Assembly (NCBI GenBank): GCA_035726825.1 | Contig: JALNTX010000013.1 | Span: 1 to 64,000, forward strand | Direction: 5' to 3' | From: Pseudocitrobacter sp913778145 | GTDB taxonomy: Bacteria > Pseudomonadota > Gammaproteobacteria > Enterobacterales > Enterobacteriaceae | Length of the DNA: 64,000 bases | Shown here: piece after piece, positions 53,752-62,834 of the stretch | How positions within the stretch are numbered: position 1 is the first letter of the stretch | Layout: each line of letters starts with the position of its first letter | Translations under genes and position numbers: made by a program | Notes under the pieces: generated by a model | Database searches by the model: none | Seen by the model: only the letters and a program-made list of their open reading frames with translations | What the model was told of the DNA's origin: nothing

Positions 53752-54522
53752 TTATTTTTTAAAGGAATCAGCCAGTTTCTGCGTGGCAGAACGGAAAACG
53801 CCGAGGTCGCTGCCGACGGCGACAAAGGTCGCACCCCAGTCAAGATAGCGACGCGCGTCTGCTTCAACCGGAGCCAGAATGCCGCTCGGTTTGCCGTGCG
53901 CTTTTGCACGCGCAAAAATGTGCTGGATGGCTTTCTGTACATCCGGGTGCGATGCGTTGCCAAGATGACCTAACGCCGCAGCCAGGTCGCTTGGGCCGAC
54001 GAAGATGCCGTCTACACCTTCGGTCGCCGCGATAGCATCAACGTTATCGACGCCCTGCTGGCTTTCGATTTGTACCAGGATGGTGATGTTCTTGTTCGAC
54101 TGCGCGAAGTAGTCCGGCACCGTGCCAAACATATTGGCGCGATGAGAAACGGAGACGCCGCGAATGCCTTCAGGCGGATAGCGCGTCGACGCCACGGCCT
54201 GCACCGCTTCTTCTTCGGTTTCCACAAACGGGATCAGGAAGTTATAGAAACCGATATCCAGCAGACGCTTAATAATCACCGGCTCGTTGGTCGGCACACG
54301 CACCACCGGCGCGCTGCTGCTGCCCTTCAGCGCCATCAGTTGCGGAATAAAGGTAGAAATATCGTTTGGCGCATGTTCACCGTCCAGCACCAGCCAGTCG
54401 AACCCGGCCAGGCCCAGCACTTCGGTGCTGATTGGGCTTGCCAGCGCTGACCAGCAGCCAATTTGAATCTGTTTGGCAGCCAGTGCGGCCTTGAATTTAT
54501 TCGGGAAGATATCGTTATTCAT
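53752..54522 (-). CDS. garL: 5-keto-4-deoxy-D-glucarate aldolase GarL
   Basis: A 256-residue class II aldolase of the HpcH/HpaI family that splits 5-keto-4-deoxy-glucarate into pyruvate and tartronate semialdehyde. Conserved features are DWLVLDGEHAPND (catalytic His), ILVQIESQQGVDNV (metal-binding Glu) and GIFVGPSDLAAALG (metal-binding Asp). Length equals E. coli GarL. Second gene of garPLRK. Confidence 0.96.
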   Translation of the reverse strand: MNNDIFPNKFKAALAAKQIQIGCWSALASPISTEVLGLAGFDWLVLDGEHAPNDISTFIPQLMALKGSSSAPVVRVPTNEPVIIKRLLDIGFYNFLIPFVETEEEAVQAVASTRYPPEGIRGVSVSHRANMFGTVPDYFAQSNKNITILVQIESQQGVDNVDAIAATEGVDGIFVGPSDLAAALGHLGNASHPDVQKAIQHIFARAKAHGKPSGILAPVEADARRYLDWGATFVAVGSDLGVFRSATQKLADSFKK

Positions 54523-54550
54523 CGCTTATACCTTGTCTCTTAACCGTTAA

Positions 54551-55882
54551 TTATTTCTGCAATTCCATACGCTTGATGTCGCCGACGACAAACAGGTAGC
54601 AGAACATCGCCATCAGTGCTGAACAGCCGACGAAGACCAGCGCGGCGTTGAAGGAATGCAGTTCACTAACCAGATAGCCAATCACCAGCGGAGTCACGAT
54701 AGAGGCTACGTTGCCAAACACGTTAAATACCCCGCCGCACAGGCCTACAATTTCTTTCGGCGCGGTGTCGGAAATCACCGGCCAGCCCAGGGCGCCAAAC
54801 CCTTTACCGAAGAAGGCGAGCGCCATTAATGTCACCACCAGCGCCGTATTATTGGTGTAGTTACACAGAATAATTGTGGAAGCCAGCAGCATGCCCAGCA
54901 CAATCGGTAACTTACGCGCCAGGGTAATAGTGGAGCCACGTTTAATCAGGTAATCCGAGAACACGCCACCCAGTACGCCACCGGCGAACCCGCACAGTGC
55001 CGGAATCGACGCCACCAGCCCCACTTTCAGAATCGACATCCCTTTTTCCTGCACCAGATAAATCGGGAACCAGGTGAGGAAGAACCAGGTGATGGTATTG
55101 ATAAAGTATTGCCCGAAGAACACGCCCAGCATCATGCGGTTGGTCAATAACTGTTTGATGTAGTGGAGTTTTGGCCCCTGCGTCGTGCTGCCTGGCTTTT
55201 TGTGGTCCATATCGACCACTGCGCCATTTTCAGAGATGAACTTCAGCTCTTGCGCCGACATACGTGGGTGGTCGGTTGGGTTATGAATCAGCTTGATCCA
55301 CAGCCCCGTCAGCACAAAACCAATTACGCCCATCACGGTAAAGACGTGTTCCCAGCCCCAGGCAAAGGTCAGCCAGCCCAGCAGCGGCGAGAAGAGCGCC
55401 AGCGAGAAATACTGCGCCGAGTTAAAGATAGCGGAGGCGGTGCCACGCTCTTTGGTCGGGAACCAGGCCGCAACAATACGCGCGTTAGCCGGGAAGGAGG
55501 GTGCTTCCGAAAAGCCAAGCATAAAACGCATAAAGAACATTGAGATACCTGCCCAGGCCAGCGGGAACATGTCCACGAAGCCCTGCAGAAAGGTAAACAG
55601 TGACCAGAAGAAGAGACTGTAAGAGTAAACCTTCTTCGAGCCGAATTTATCGAGCAGCCAGCCGCCAGGGATCTGCATCAGCAGGTAAGCCCAGCCAAAC
55701 GCCGAGAAGATATAGCCCATCGAGACCGCGCTCAATTGCAGCTCTTTCGCCACTTCCGTACCGGCAATCGATAGTGTGGCGCGGTCTGCGTAGTTAACCG
55801 CAGTAACAATAAAGATGATTAATAAAATTAAATATCGGGTTGGCACACCCTTTTTTGATTCGACAGCAGTATCCAGCATCAT
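54551..55882 (-). CDS. garP: Galactarate/glucarate transporter GarP
   Basis: A 443-residue major facilitator with 12 membrane segments of the anion:cation symporter family. It imports D-galactarate and D-glucarate with protons. It shares the family motif region ITAVNYADRATLSIAG in helix 1 and GFSEAPSFPANARIVAAWFP in helix 4. Identity to E. coli GarP is very high by eye. It is the first gene of garPLRK and divergent from garD. Confidence 0.95.
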   Translation of the reverse strand: MMLDTAVESKKGVPTRYLILLIIFIVTAVNYADRATLSIAGTEVAKELQLSAVSMGYIFSAFGWAYLLMQIPGGWLLDKFGSKKVYSYSLFFWSLFTFLQGFVDMFPLAWAGISMFFMRFMLGFSEAPSFPANARIVAAWFPTKERGTASAIFNSAQYFSLALFSPLLGWLTFAWGWEHVFTVMGVIGFVLTGLWIKLIHNPTDHPRMSAQELKFISENGAVVDMDHKKPGSTTQGPKLHYIKQLLTNRMMLGVFFGQYFINTITWFFLTWFPIYLVQEKGMSILKVGLVASIPALCGFAGGVLGGVFSDYLIKRGSTITLARKLPIVLGMLLASTIILCNYTNNTALVVTLMALAFFGKGFGALGWPVISDTAPKEIVGLCGGVFNVFGNVASIVTPLVIGYLVSELHSFNAALVFVGCSALMAMFCYLFVVGDIKRMELQK

Positions 55883-56297
55883 TTTATTTATCCTCGGGTA
55901 CAGAATGCCTTATATTATTTATTTTGTACTAAGGCATATTTCACTGATTATTTATCATTAGCAGGAATATGAGATAACTAACCAGACACAATGAAATCGT
56001 GATTCAGTATAATCAGCATCGCTGGCCTGCACACTGTGCAATTCCACAATTTGAATATTTTAATTTCGCATACTATTGAGCATCTGCACATCTCATTGGG
56101 CGCTAATGCACAGATTTACGTATTACCCGCCATGGCTGGCCTGGCAGGCGATTAAGTGGTGATCTACGTCACATTTTTACCGCTGAACTCCTGACATTCT
56201 TTATGTCATCACGCGATGTAATAATTTTGCTTCGTCAGAAAGCGATACCCTTTATTGTAATTTTTAGGTTTACCACCTGGCTGGAGAATACTGGACA
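55883..56297. promoter_or_regulatory. garP-garD intergenic control region with CRP site
   Basis: GGTGA-TCTACG-TCACA at 56158-56173 matches the CRP consensus at nine of ten core bases, about 125 bases before garD. The divergent garPLRK and garD genes are activated in E. coli by CdaR (SdaR); a CdaR site is expected here but was not assigned. TGTGCAATTCCACAATTTG near 56036 is another partial palindrome. No gene is present. Confidence 0.65.
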
Positions 56298-57869
56298 ATG
56301 GCTAACATCGAAATTCGCCAAGACGCACCGAAAGCCTTTTATATAAAAGTGCACGATACGGATAACGTGGCGATTATTGTTAATGATAATGGCTTAAAAG
56401 CAGGAACGCGTTTTCCTGACGGGCTGGAGTTAATTGAACATATTCCACAAGGCCATAAGGTGGCATTGGTGGATATTCCCATGAATGGTGAAATCATTCG
56501 CTATGGGGAAGTCATTGGCTACGCGGTGCGCGATATCGCCAAAGGTAGCTGGATTGACGAGTCCACCGTGGCCCTGCCGGAAGCGCCGCCGCTGAATACG
56601 CTGCCACTGGCAACCAAAGTACCGGAACCGTTGCCTGCACTTGAGGGGTACACTTTTGAGGGGTATCGCAACGCCGATGGCAGCGTGGGGACGAAAAATC
56701 TGCTGGGGATTTCCACCAGCGTCCACTGCGTGGCGGGGGTTGTGGATTATGTCGTCAAAATCATTGAACGCGACCTGCTGCCGAAATATCCCAACGTGGA
56801 TGGTGTTGTCGGCCTGAACCATCTCTACGGCTGCGGCGTGGCGATTAACGCACCTGCCGCTATCGTGCCTATCCGCACCATTCACAACATCGCCCTGAAC
56901 CCGAACTTTGGCGGCGAAGTAATGGTGATTGGCCTCGGCTGTGAAAAACTCCAGCCTGAACGCCTGCTGGAAGGCACGCCGGATGTGAATGCCATTCAGG
57001 TCGACAGCGCCAGCATCGTGCGTTTGCAGGACGAACAGCACGTCGGCTTTAAATCGATGGTGGATGATATTTTGCAGGTCGCCGAACGCCACCTGCAAAA
57101 ATTGAACGAACGCCAGCGCGAGACCTGCCCGGCATCTGAACTGGTGGTGGGAATGCAGTGTGGCGGCAGCGATGCGTTTTCCGGCGTGACAGCGAACCCG
57201 GCGGTAGGCTACGCGTCTGACCTTCTGGTGCGCTGCGGCGCAACCGTAATGTTCTCCGAAGTAACGGAAGTACGTGATGCTATCCACCTGCTGACACCGC
57301 GCGCCATCAATGAAGAGGTAGGTAAACGCCTGCTCGAAGAGATGGCCTGGTACGATAACTATCTCGATATGGGCAAAACCGACCGCAGCGCCAACCCGTC
57401 CCCCGGCAACAAAAAAGGCGGTCTGGCAAACGTGGTGGAAAAGGCGCTCGGCTCGATTGCCAAATCAGGCAAAAGCGCCATTGTGGAAGTGCTGTCACCC
57501 GGTCAGCGCCCAACCAAACGTGGGCTGATCTACGCCGCTACGCCTGCCAGCGATTTTGTCTGCGGCACGCAGCAGGTGTCTTCCGGTATTACGGTGCAGG
57601 TGTTCACCACCGGGCGCGGCACGCCTTATGGTTTGATGGCTGTTCCGGTTATCAAGATGGCGACGCGTACCGAACTGGCGAACCGCTGGTACGACTTAAT
57701 GGATATCAACGCGGGCACTATCGCCACTGGCGAAGAGTCGATTGAGGATGTGGGCTGGAAGTTGTTCCACTTTATTCTTGATGTCGCCAGCGGGAAGAAA
57801 AAGACCTTCTCGGATCAGTGGGGGCTACATAATCAGCTGGCGGTGTTTAACCCGGCACCGGTGACCTGA
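56298..57869 (+). CDS. garD: D-galactarate dehydratase GarD
   Basis: A 523-residue iron-dependent dehydratase that converts D-galactarate to 5-keto-4-deoxy-D-glucarate. The N-terminal SAF domain (1 to about 100) is joined to a catalytic domain with NHLYGCGVA, IGLGCEKLQPE, MQCGGSDAFSG and NPSPGNKKGG, parallel to those of UxaA. Length equals E. coli GarD. CCTGGCTGGAGAATACTGGACA precedes the ATG. A terminator follows at 57896. Confidence 0.96.
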   Translation: MANIEIRQDAPKAFYIKVHDTDNVAIIVNDNGLKAGTRFPDGLELIEHIPQGHKVALVDIPMNGEIIRYGEVIGYAVRDIAKGSWIDESTVALPEAPPLNTLPLATKVPEPLPALEGYTFEGYRNADGSVGTKNLLGISTSVHCVAGVVDYVVKIIERDLLPKYPNVDGVVGLNHLYGCGVAINAPAAIVPIRTIHNIALNPNFGGEVMVIGLGCEKLQPERLLEGTPDVNAIQVDSASIVRLQDEQHVGFKSMVDDILQVAERHLQKLNERQRETCPASELVVGMQCGGSDAFSGVTANPAVGYASDLLVRCGATVMFSEVTEVRDAIHLLTPRAINEEVGKRLLEEMAWYDNYLDMGKTDRSANPSPGNKKGGLANVVEKALGSIAKSGKSAIVEVLSPGQRPTKRGLIYAATPASDFVCGTQQVSSGITVQVFTTGRGTPYGLMAVPVIKMATRTELANRWYDLMDINAGTIATGEESIEDVGWKLFHFILDVASGKKKTFSDQWGLHNQLAVFNPAPVT

Positions 57870-57895
57870 TATCCTTTTGGAATATTCCTCGCAAG

Positions 57896-57921
57896 ACATG
57901 GCCTTAGGGCCATGTTTTTTA
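57896..57921 (+). terminator. garD terminator; left copy of a 20-bp repeat flanking prlF-yhaV
   Basis: ACATGGCC-TTAG-GGCCATGT is a perfect palindrome followed by six T residues, about 27 bases past the garD stop. The same 20 bases recur at 58836-58855 after yhaV. Confidence 0.9.
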
Positions 57922-58020
57922 TTGCCTCGCATTTCACTTCGCGCTAATAATGCATTTGCATTACCCTGCTCAACGGCTATAATTTAGCCAGAGTTAATGT
58001 TGTAAAGAACAGGTGATTTT

Positions 58021-58356
58021 ATGCTCGCTTATGCTCGTTCTGACGCCGTGCTGACCACTGAATCTAAGGTCACTGTGCGCGGTCAAACTACCTTACCCAC
58101 GCCAGTACGTGAAGCGCTGAAACTTAAGCCCGGCGAGGACAGTATCCAATATGACATTCTGTCTGGTGGGCAAGTGCTCATGAGCCGTGTGGGAGATGAA
58201 CAGGAGGATCACACCATGAAGGCTTTCTTACAGTTTCTGGACACCGACATCCAGAATCATCCTCAGCAATTACGCCCATTCGATATGCATCAGGGCAAAA
58301 CTCTGGTGTCTGGTATGGACATCAATATCGATGATGAGATTGGCGACGACGATTGA
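58021..58356 (+). CDS. prlF: PrlF antitoxin (SohA)
   Basis: A 111-residue antitoxin of the AbrB-like swapped-hairpin fold: TESKVTVRGQTTLPTPVREALKLKPGEDSIQY (residues 13-44) is the DNA-binding domain, and an acidic tail (DINIDDEIGDDD) would bind the toxin. It neutralises YhaV and represses the operon with it. It is nearly identical in layout to E. coli PrlF. Its stop overlaps the yhaV ATG (TGATG), so the two are coupled. Confidence 0.95.
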   Translation: MLAYARSDAVLTTESKVTVRGQTTLPTPVREALKLKPGEDSIQYDILSGGQVLMSRVGDEQEDHTMKAFLQFLDTDIQNHPQQLRPFDMHQGKTLVSGMDINIDDEIGDDD

Positions 58357-58829
58357 TGGACTTTCCGCATAAAGTGAACGGTTGGGCGCTCTATGCTCAT
58401 CCCTGCTTTCAGGAAACTTATGATGCTTTAGTTGAAGATGTCGAGATATTAAAGGGAAAGGATCCTGAGAACTATCAAAAGAAAGCAGCCACCAGGCTGT
58501 TGGCCGTTGTACACAAAGTTATTGAGGAACACATCACCGTCTCCCCTTCATCACCAGCATTCCGCCATGGGAAGACGTTAGGTACAGGTAATCATAAAGA
58601 CTGGTCGAGAGCTAAATTCGGCGCGGGAAGATATCGACTCTTTTTCCGGTACAGTGAAAAAGAGAAAGTTATCATCCTGGGGTGGATGAACGATGAACAC
58701 ACGCTCAGAAGCTACGGCAAAAAGAGTGACGCTTATGCCACCTTCTGCAAAATGTTGAAGAAGGGGCACCCACCCGCCGATTGGGAGAGTCTTCTGCAAG
58801 ATGTCCTGACAAGCGCGAAACTTAAATAA
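58356..58829 (+). CDS. yhaV: YhaV ribonuclease toxin
   Basis: A 157-residue RelE-superfamily ribonuclease that inhibits translation by cutting RNA. The core segments NGWALYAHPCFQETYDAL, WSRAKFGAGRYRLFFRYSEKEKVIILGWMNDEHTLRSYGKKSDAY contain the conserved Arg, Tyr and Lys residues. It closely matches E. coli YhaV. The ATG at 58356 overlaps the prlF stop; the frame also offers a TTG one codon earlier. It is followed by a copy of the garD terminator palindrome. Confidence 0.94.
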   Translation: MDFPHKVNGWALYAHPCFQETYDALVEDVEILKGKDPENYQKKAATRLLAVVHKVIEEHITVSPSSPAFRHGKTLGTGNHKDWSRAKFGAGRYRLFFRYSEKEKVIILGWMNDEHTLRSYGKKSDAYATFCKMLKKGHPPADWESLLQDVLTSAKLK

Positions 58830-58835
58830 TATAAA

Positions 58836-58858
58836 ACATGGCCTTAGGGCCATGTCTT
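58836..58858 (+). terminator. yhaV terminator; right copy of the 20-bp repeat
   Basis: ACATGGCC-TTAG-GGCCATGT, identical to 57896-57915, followed by CTTAT instead of a full T-run. It lies just past the yhaV stop. Confidence 0.8.
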
Positions 58859-58902
58859 ATAATGCGACTGACAAACTACCTACAGAGAATTAATCCCCTT
58901 GC

Positions 58903-59850
58903 TTAATTCTGCAGCCTCATTAATTCTTTAATTTGTGCCAGTGTGGACGTGCCTTCCATCGGTCCACGCGCAGAGATAGCCAGCGATCCTGCGGCATTAG
59001 CATGGGCTAAAGCATCTGGTACGGAATATCCCGCAAGAAACAGGCAGACAAAGGTTGCGCCAAAGCAATCGCCAGCGCCTGTAGGATCAACCACCTTCAC
59101 CGGATAACCAGCCACATGATGTTGTTCGTCTTTTGAATAATAACTGGCTCCACGGGCGCCACGTTTAATGATGACGTGGGCAATTCCGCGCTTGTGAAGT
59201 CTTGCGACGATTTTCTCTTCATCGCGGGATTTGCTCAGGCCGAAATAATCCAGTTCGCCATCGCTTGGCAGGAAGAAATCCGTGTAATCAAGAATATATT
59301 CAAAGGCCTGCGACATTTCGCGGATCTTTAGCATCTCTTTACGGATATTAGGATCGAAAGAAATTGTGCCACCATTTTCTTTTACAATGCTAATCGCCTT
59401 GCGTACGGCATCGATCAAACGAAAGGAGAATAATGACGATCCCATAATGTGAAAGTGACGATATTGCCTGAGCAGTGTTTCATCAAGGTGGTCGGCACTG
59501 AGCAAACCGCAGGCACTGTCCGGCATATTGAAAATAAAATCGCGCTGGGCCTGGCTTCGGTAGCTGACAAAAGCACTGCCTGTTGTGGCGTTCGGCAGCA
59601 CGGAAATTCCCTGTACATTTACGCCATCGCGCGACAAACGGGTAATATTCATAACGCCAAAGGCATCGTTGCCAACACAGCTAAACAACAATGAACGAAA
59701 ACCAAGTTTAGCAACCTGATCGGCAAATATGGCGGGCGCCCCACTGGGATACGGCCCCCAAAATTCCCCCGGTGAGGAAAATCCCTGGTTCTCTTTTTTT
59801 GCAAGAAATTCAACGAGCAATTCACCCAATGTTGCGATTGTTACGTTCAT
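58903..59850 (-). CDS. PfkB-family sugar kinase (possible tagatose kinase)
   Basis: A 315-residue ribokinase-family kinase. The N-terminal region has the substrate-lid segment GEFWGPYPSGAPAIFADQVAKLG and the C-terminal PfkB signature DPTGAGDCFGATF (about residues 247-259), whose Asp is the catalytic base. The GExLVE N-terminus and PSGAPAIF motif resemble proteins I recall being annotated as tagatose kinases; KDG kinase or another ketose kinase is possible. It follows the DeoR gene by 10 bases and is divergent from the aldolase-kinase-PTS genes. Confidence 0.75.
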   Translation of the reverse strand: MNVTIATLGELLVEFLAKKENQGFSSPGEFWGPYPSGAPAIFADQVAKLGFRSLLFSCVGNDAFGVMNITRLSRDGVNVQGISVLPNATTGSAFVSYRSQAQRDFIFNMPDSACGLLSADHLDETLLRQYRHFHIMGSSLFSFRLIDAVRKAISIVKENGGTISFDPNIRKEMLKIREMSQAFEYILDYTDFFLPSDGELDYFGLSKSRDEEKIVARLHKRGIAHVIIKRGARGASYYSKDEQHHVAGYPVKVVDPTGAGDCFGATFVCLFLAGYSVPDALAHANAAGSLAISARGPMEGTSTLAQIKELMRLQN

Positions 59851-59860
59851 GCGTTGTCCT

Positions 59861-60694
59861 TCATCTTGCCTGATGCAGGGCCGGGTTTATCCAGGTCAGA
59901 CATTCGTTATTGGTATAGCTGTTGGTTAAGCCGTCGGCCAGAAACCGTGAGTGGTACTCCGCGGCGACAATCTGCGGCGTAATAATCGCGCTCAGTGTAT
60001 TCAGTTTTCCTACCGGATAGCGCGCCGCATCATGAACCGGACGCTGCGCCACCACGGCAATACTCTGTCCACTAAGGCGCAGGCATTCACTTAGCAAAGC
60101 AGCTGCACTTTCGCTTTTCACGTTGAGCGTGCCATCCTCGCTGATATGGTCCACCATCACCAGACAACATGACGGTTGAAATTGTTGCAAAGATTGGATG
60201 GCGATTTCGCCCCCCAGCACCTGACCACTACGCCCCATAACACCGCCTAATAACACAATTTCACCATCGATATAGTCACGGGCCGGTGCAACGTGGCTAA
60301 GATCGTTGATGATAAGGCACAGATCCCGATAATCGCCCAGGAAAGGAAGCGCTTTACGCAACACCTCACCGGCCCCAAGAAACACGGTATCGTCGTCACA
60401 GACCAGACGGGCAACCTGCTTAGCCAGTTCAAGCTCTACGCTATGCTCTAACGCCTGCGACGGCACCACTTCATGGCTTACCGCTGCTCTGACGGGTTGA
60501 GCCGTATAAATCGCCCCGCCAAAAGAGCGTTTCAGATAGCCTTGTTGCTCCAGGTAATTGAGATCATTACGGATCGTCACCCCTGAAACCGATAACATTT
60601 CAGCCAAATCGTCTACTTTTATTTCGCCGTTTTTACGGACGATTTCGGCAATGTCCAGACGCCTTTTCAACAGGCTGGTAGATGGTTTTGCCAC
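59861..60694 (-). CDS. DeoR-family regulator of the ketose PTS locus
   Basis: A 277-residue DeoR-type repressor. The helix-turn-helix is KRRLDIAEIVRKNGEIKVDDLAEMLSVSGVTIRNDLNYLEQQGYL (10-54). The sensor domain resembles those of AgaR and GatR, with the sugar-phosphate loop FLGAGEVLRKAL replacing the usual DSGTT-like start. It lies divergent from the aldolase gene, with repeated ACTTTCA motifs between them. In E. coli the same place (after yhaV) holds agaR. It should respond to a phosphorylated intermediate of the pathway. Confidence 0.85.
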   Translation of the reverse strand: MAKPSTSLLKRRLDIAEIVRKNGEIKVDDLAEMLSVSGVTIRNDLNYLEQQGYLKRSFGGAIYTAQPVRAAVSHEVVPSQALEHSVELELAKQVARLVCDDDTVFLGAGEVLRKALPFLGDYRDLCLIINDLSHVAPARDYIDGEIVLLGGVMGRSGQVLGGEIAIQSLQQFQPSCCLVMVDHISEDGTLNVKSESAAALLSECLRLSGQSIAVVAQRPVHDAARYPVGKLNTLSAIITPQIVAAEYHSRFLADGLTNSYTNNECLTWINPALHQAR

Positions 60695-61028
60695 AACATA
60701 CCCTTTTTTTCCGCCTCATCGGGAAGTTATCCCGTGCTTTAACTTTCATTTTTAAACTTCTGACAGGGGATGTCAATTTTGCACCACACTACCGAATGCC
60801 AAATGGTAAAACATCACAATAAAATCAATTAATTATATAATCACCACATCTTCTATTTACTTACAAAACAAAATTTAAATCCACATATTTACTTTCATTT
60901 AAGAAAAATGATCCTGTTTTTGTGTTGACGATCACAATCACGCGTGGCAATGATCGTTACATTACTTTCAAAACGAAGGTTATTTTTATATTAAACTTTA
61001 ATTTCGAAAGTTATAAACGGAGACCACT
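60695..61028. promoter_or_regulatory. Divergent control region with CRP site and repeated ACTTTCA operators
   Basis: TGTGT-TGACGA-TCACA at 60921-60936 matches CRP. ACTTTCATTT occurs at 60742-60751 and 60891-60900, ACTTTCAAAA at 60964-60973, and the reverse (CGAAAGTTATA) at 61004-61014. Such short repeats around the promoters of both transcripts fit DeoR-type operators. The DNA is AT-rich. GGAGACC precedes the aldolase ATG at 61029. Confidence 0.65.
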
Positions 61029-61883
61029 ATGTTCATTATTTCCAGTAAAAATATGCTTCAGAAGGCCCAGCATGCAGGCTATGCCGTACCAGCCTTTAAC
61101 ATCCATAACCTGGAAACCCTGCAGGTGGTGGTAGAAACCGCCGCAGAAATGCGCTCACCGCTGATCGTCGCCGGAACACCAGGTACGTTTAGCTATGCCG
61201 GAATGGGCAACATAGTAGCGATCGCGGGCGATCTGGCTCGTGAATACAATCTGCCACTGGCCATTCATCTGGATCATCATGAATCGTTAGCCGATATCGA
61301 AAGCAAAGTTATGGCAGGGATCCGTTCAGTCATGATCGATGGTTCCCACTTTCCCTTTGAAGAGAACGTGGCACTGGTGAAAAGCGTGGTCGATTTTTGC
61401 CATCGATACGACACCAGTGTGGAGGCAGAACTGGGCCGCCTTGGTGGGATCGAAGATGATTTAGTGGTAGACAGCAAAGATGCCCTTTACACCAATCCAC
61501 AACAAGCGCGTGAGTTTGTGACGCGCACCGGCATTGATTCGCTGGCGGTTGCTATCGGCACGGCACACGGCATGTATGCCGCTGAACCTAAACTCGATTT
61601 TGAGCGACTGGCAGAAATACGCGCTCTGGTGGATATCCCCCTGGTATTGCATGGGGCATCTGGTTTGCCGGAAAGTGATATTCGCCAGGCCATCAGCCTT
61701 GGGGTATGCAAAGTCAATGTTGCTACCGAACTGAAAATCGCCTTTTCCGACGCCTTAAAAGAGTATTTCCTGCAAAACCCGAAAGCCAATGATCCCCGCC
61801 ACTATATGCAACCGGCAAAACAGGCGATGAAAGAGGTGGTACGCAAAGTGATCCATGTTTGCGGCTGTGAAGGGCAACTGTGA
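61029..61883 (+). CDS. Class II tagatose-1,6-bisphosphate aldolase (GatY/KbaY-like)
   Basis: A 284-residue zinc aldolase that would split a ketohexose bisphosphate into glycerone phosphate and glyceraldehyde 3-phosphate. The sequence closely parallels GatY: GYAVPAFNIHNLETLQVVVETA at the N-terminus, HLDHH zinc site near residue 80, SVEAELGRLGG, AIGTAHGMY and LVLHGASGLPE. No GatZ/KbaZ-like partner subunit gene is seen. The product ends CGCEGQL, as in GatY (CGCEGRA). It heads the plus-strand operon with the 1-phosphofructokinase-like and PTS genes. Confidence 0.9.
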   Translation: MFIISSKNMLQKAQHAGYAVPAFNIHNLETLQVVVETAAEMRSPLIVAGTPGTFSYAGMGNIVAIAGDLAREYNLPLAIHLDHHESLADIESKVMAGIRSVMIDGSHFPFEENVALVKSVVDFCHRYDTSVEAELGRLGGIEDDLVVDSKDALYTNPQQAREFVTRTGIDSLAVAIGTAHGMYAAEPKLDFERLAEIRALVDIPLVLHGASGLPESDIRQAISLGVCKVNVATELKIAFSDALKEYFLQNPKANDPRHYMQPAKQAMKEVVRKVIHVCGCEGQL

Positions 61884-61893
61884 GGAATCGCCT

Positions 61894-62808
61894 GTGATCT
61901 ACACGCTAACGCTTAATAGCGCGATCGATATGAATATATTTAGCGATCCTTTACAGCCAAATATCGTCAATCGCACACACCACACCGAGTTTTGCCCCAA
62001 TGGCAAAGGGGTAAATGTTGCGCTGGTCCTGGATCACTTTCAAATACCTGCGCATATATTAGGCATTTTTGGTGGTTTCACCGGGCACTATATTGTTGAA
62101 AGCCTGCGTGCCCGAAAAATGCCAGTTACACCAGCATGGGTAGAAGAACCAACGCGGATTAATATTTTCATTCATGACGGACAGCAGGAATATAAACTGG
62201 TCAACCCTGGCTCATATATTCCAGATGAATGTAAACAACAAATCATCACAATTATTTCGCAACTGCCCGATGCAGAATATCTGGTGATAAGCGGCAGTCT
62301 GCCACAGGGCATTGAAAGCCGCTTTTACGCAGAAATAATGCATATTTGTCAGCAAAAAGATATCGGCGTGATTTTAGATATTAGTCATCCATCATTACGT
62401 CAGTTACTGGAGTTCAAACCGTTATTAATTAAACCAAATGATGAAGAGGTTAAAGCAATATTCGGTTTAACTGTCTCTGACGACAATGATGCGAAAAATA
62501 CGCTTACCACTTTACATGCACTTGGTGCACAAAATGTTCTGCTAACCCTTGGTGCTAAAGGAATGTATTTCTCCAATGGGATCGATTACTGGTTTTGTAG
62601 CGCGCCAACGGTTGATCTGGTGAGTTCCGCCTGTGCAGGCGATGCCGCACTGGCTGCCTTTCTCAGCCAGTGGTTATCTACAGGAGAAGTGGAATATGCC
62701 TTATCTCTTGCCAGTGCAACAGGCGCTGATGTCGCAAGTTCTGCCGGATTAGGCCAACTTGCGGCAATAGAAACCTTACTTTCGCAAATCCACGTCAGAA
62801 AGCTGTAG
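61894..62808 (+). CDS. 1-phosphofructokinase-like kinase (possible tagatose-1-phosphate kinase)
   Basis: A 304-residue PfkB-family kinase of the FruK/LacC branch. N-terminal IYTLTLNSAIDMNIF and NGKGVNVALVLDHF (GKGxNVA, phosphosugar binding) are diagnostic, followed by VISGSLPQGI and KPNDEEVKAIFG. The C-terminal signature is SSACAGDAALAAF, with Cys in place of the first Gly of GAGD; the catalytic Asp is kept. The GTG start at 61894 follows GAGGAATC; it begins 10 bases after the aldolase stop. Its neighbours suggest tagatose 1-phosphate as substrate, as for K. oxytoca TagK. Confidence 0.82.
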   Translation: MIYTLTLNSAIDMNIFSDPLQPNIVNRTHHTEFCPNGKGVNVALVLDHFQIPAHILGIFGGFTGHYIVESLRARKMPVTPAWVEEPTRINIFIHDGQQEYKLVNPGSYIPDECKQQIITIISQLPDAEYLVISGSLPQGIESRFYAEIMHICQQKDIGVILDISHPSLRQLLEFKPLLIKPNDEEVKAIFGLTVSDDNDAKNTLTTLHALGAQNVLLTLGAKGMYFSNGIDYWFCSAPTVDLVSSACAGDAALAAFLSQWLSTGEVEYALSLASATGADVASSAGLGQLAAIETLLSQIHVRKL

Positions 62809-62834
62809 GCTAAATTACAATATAAGGTCTGCTT

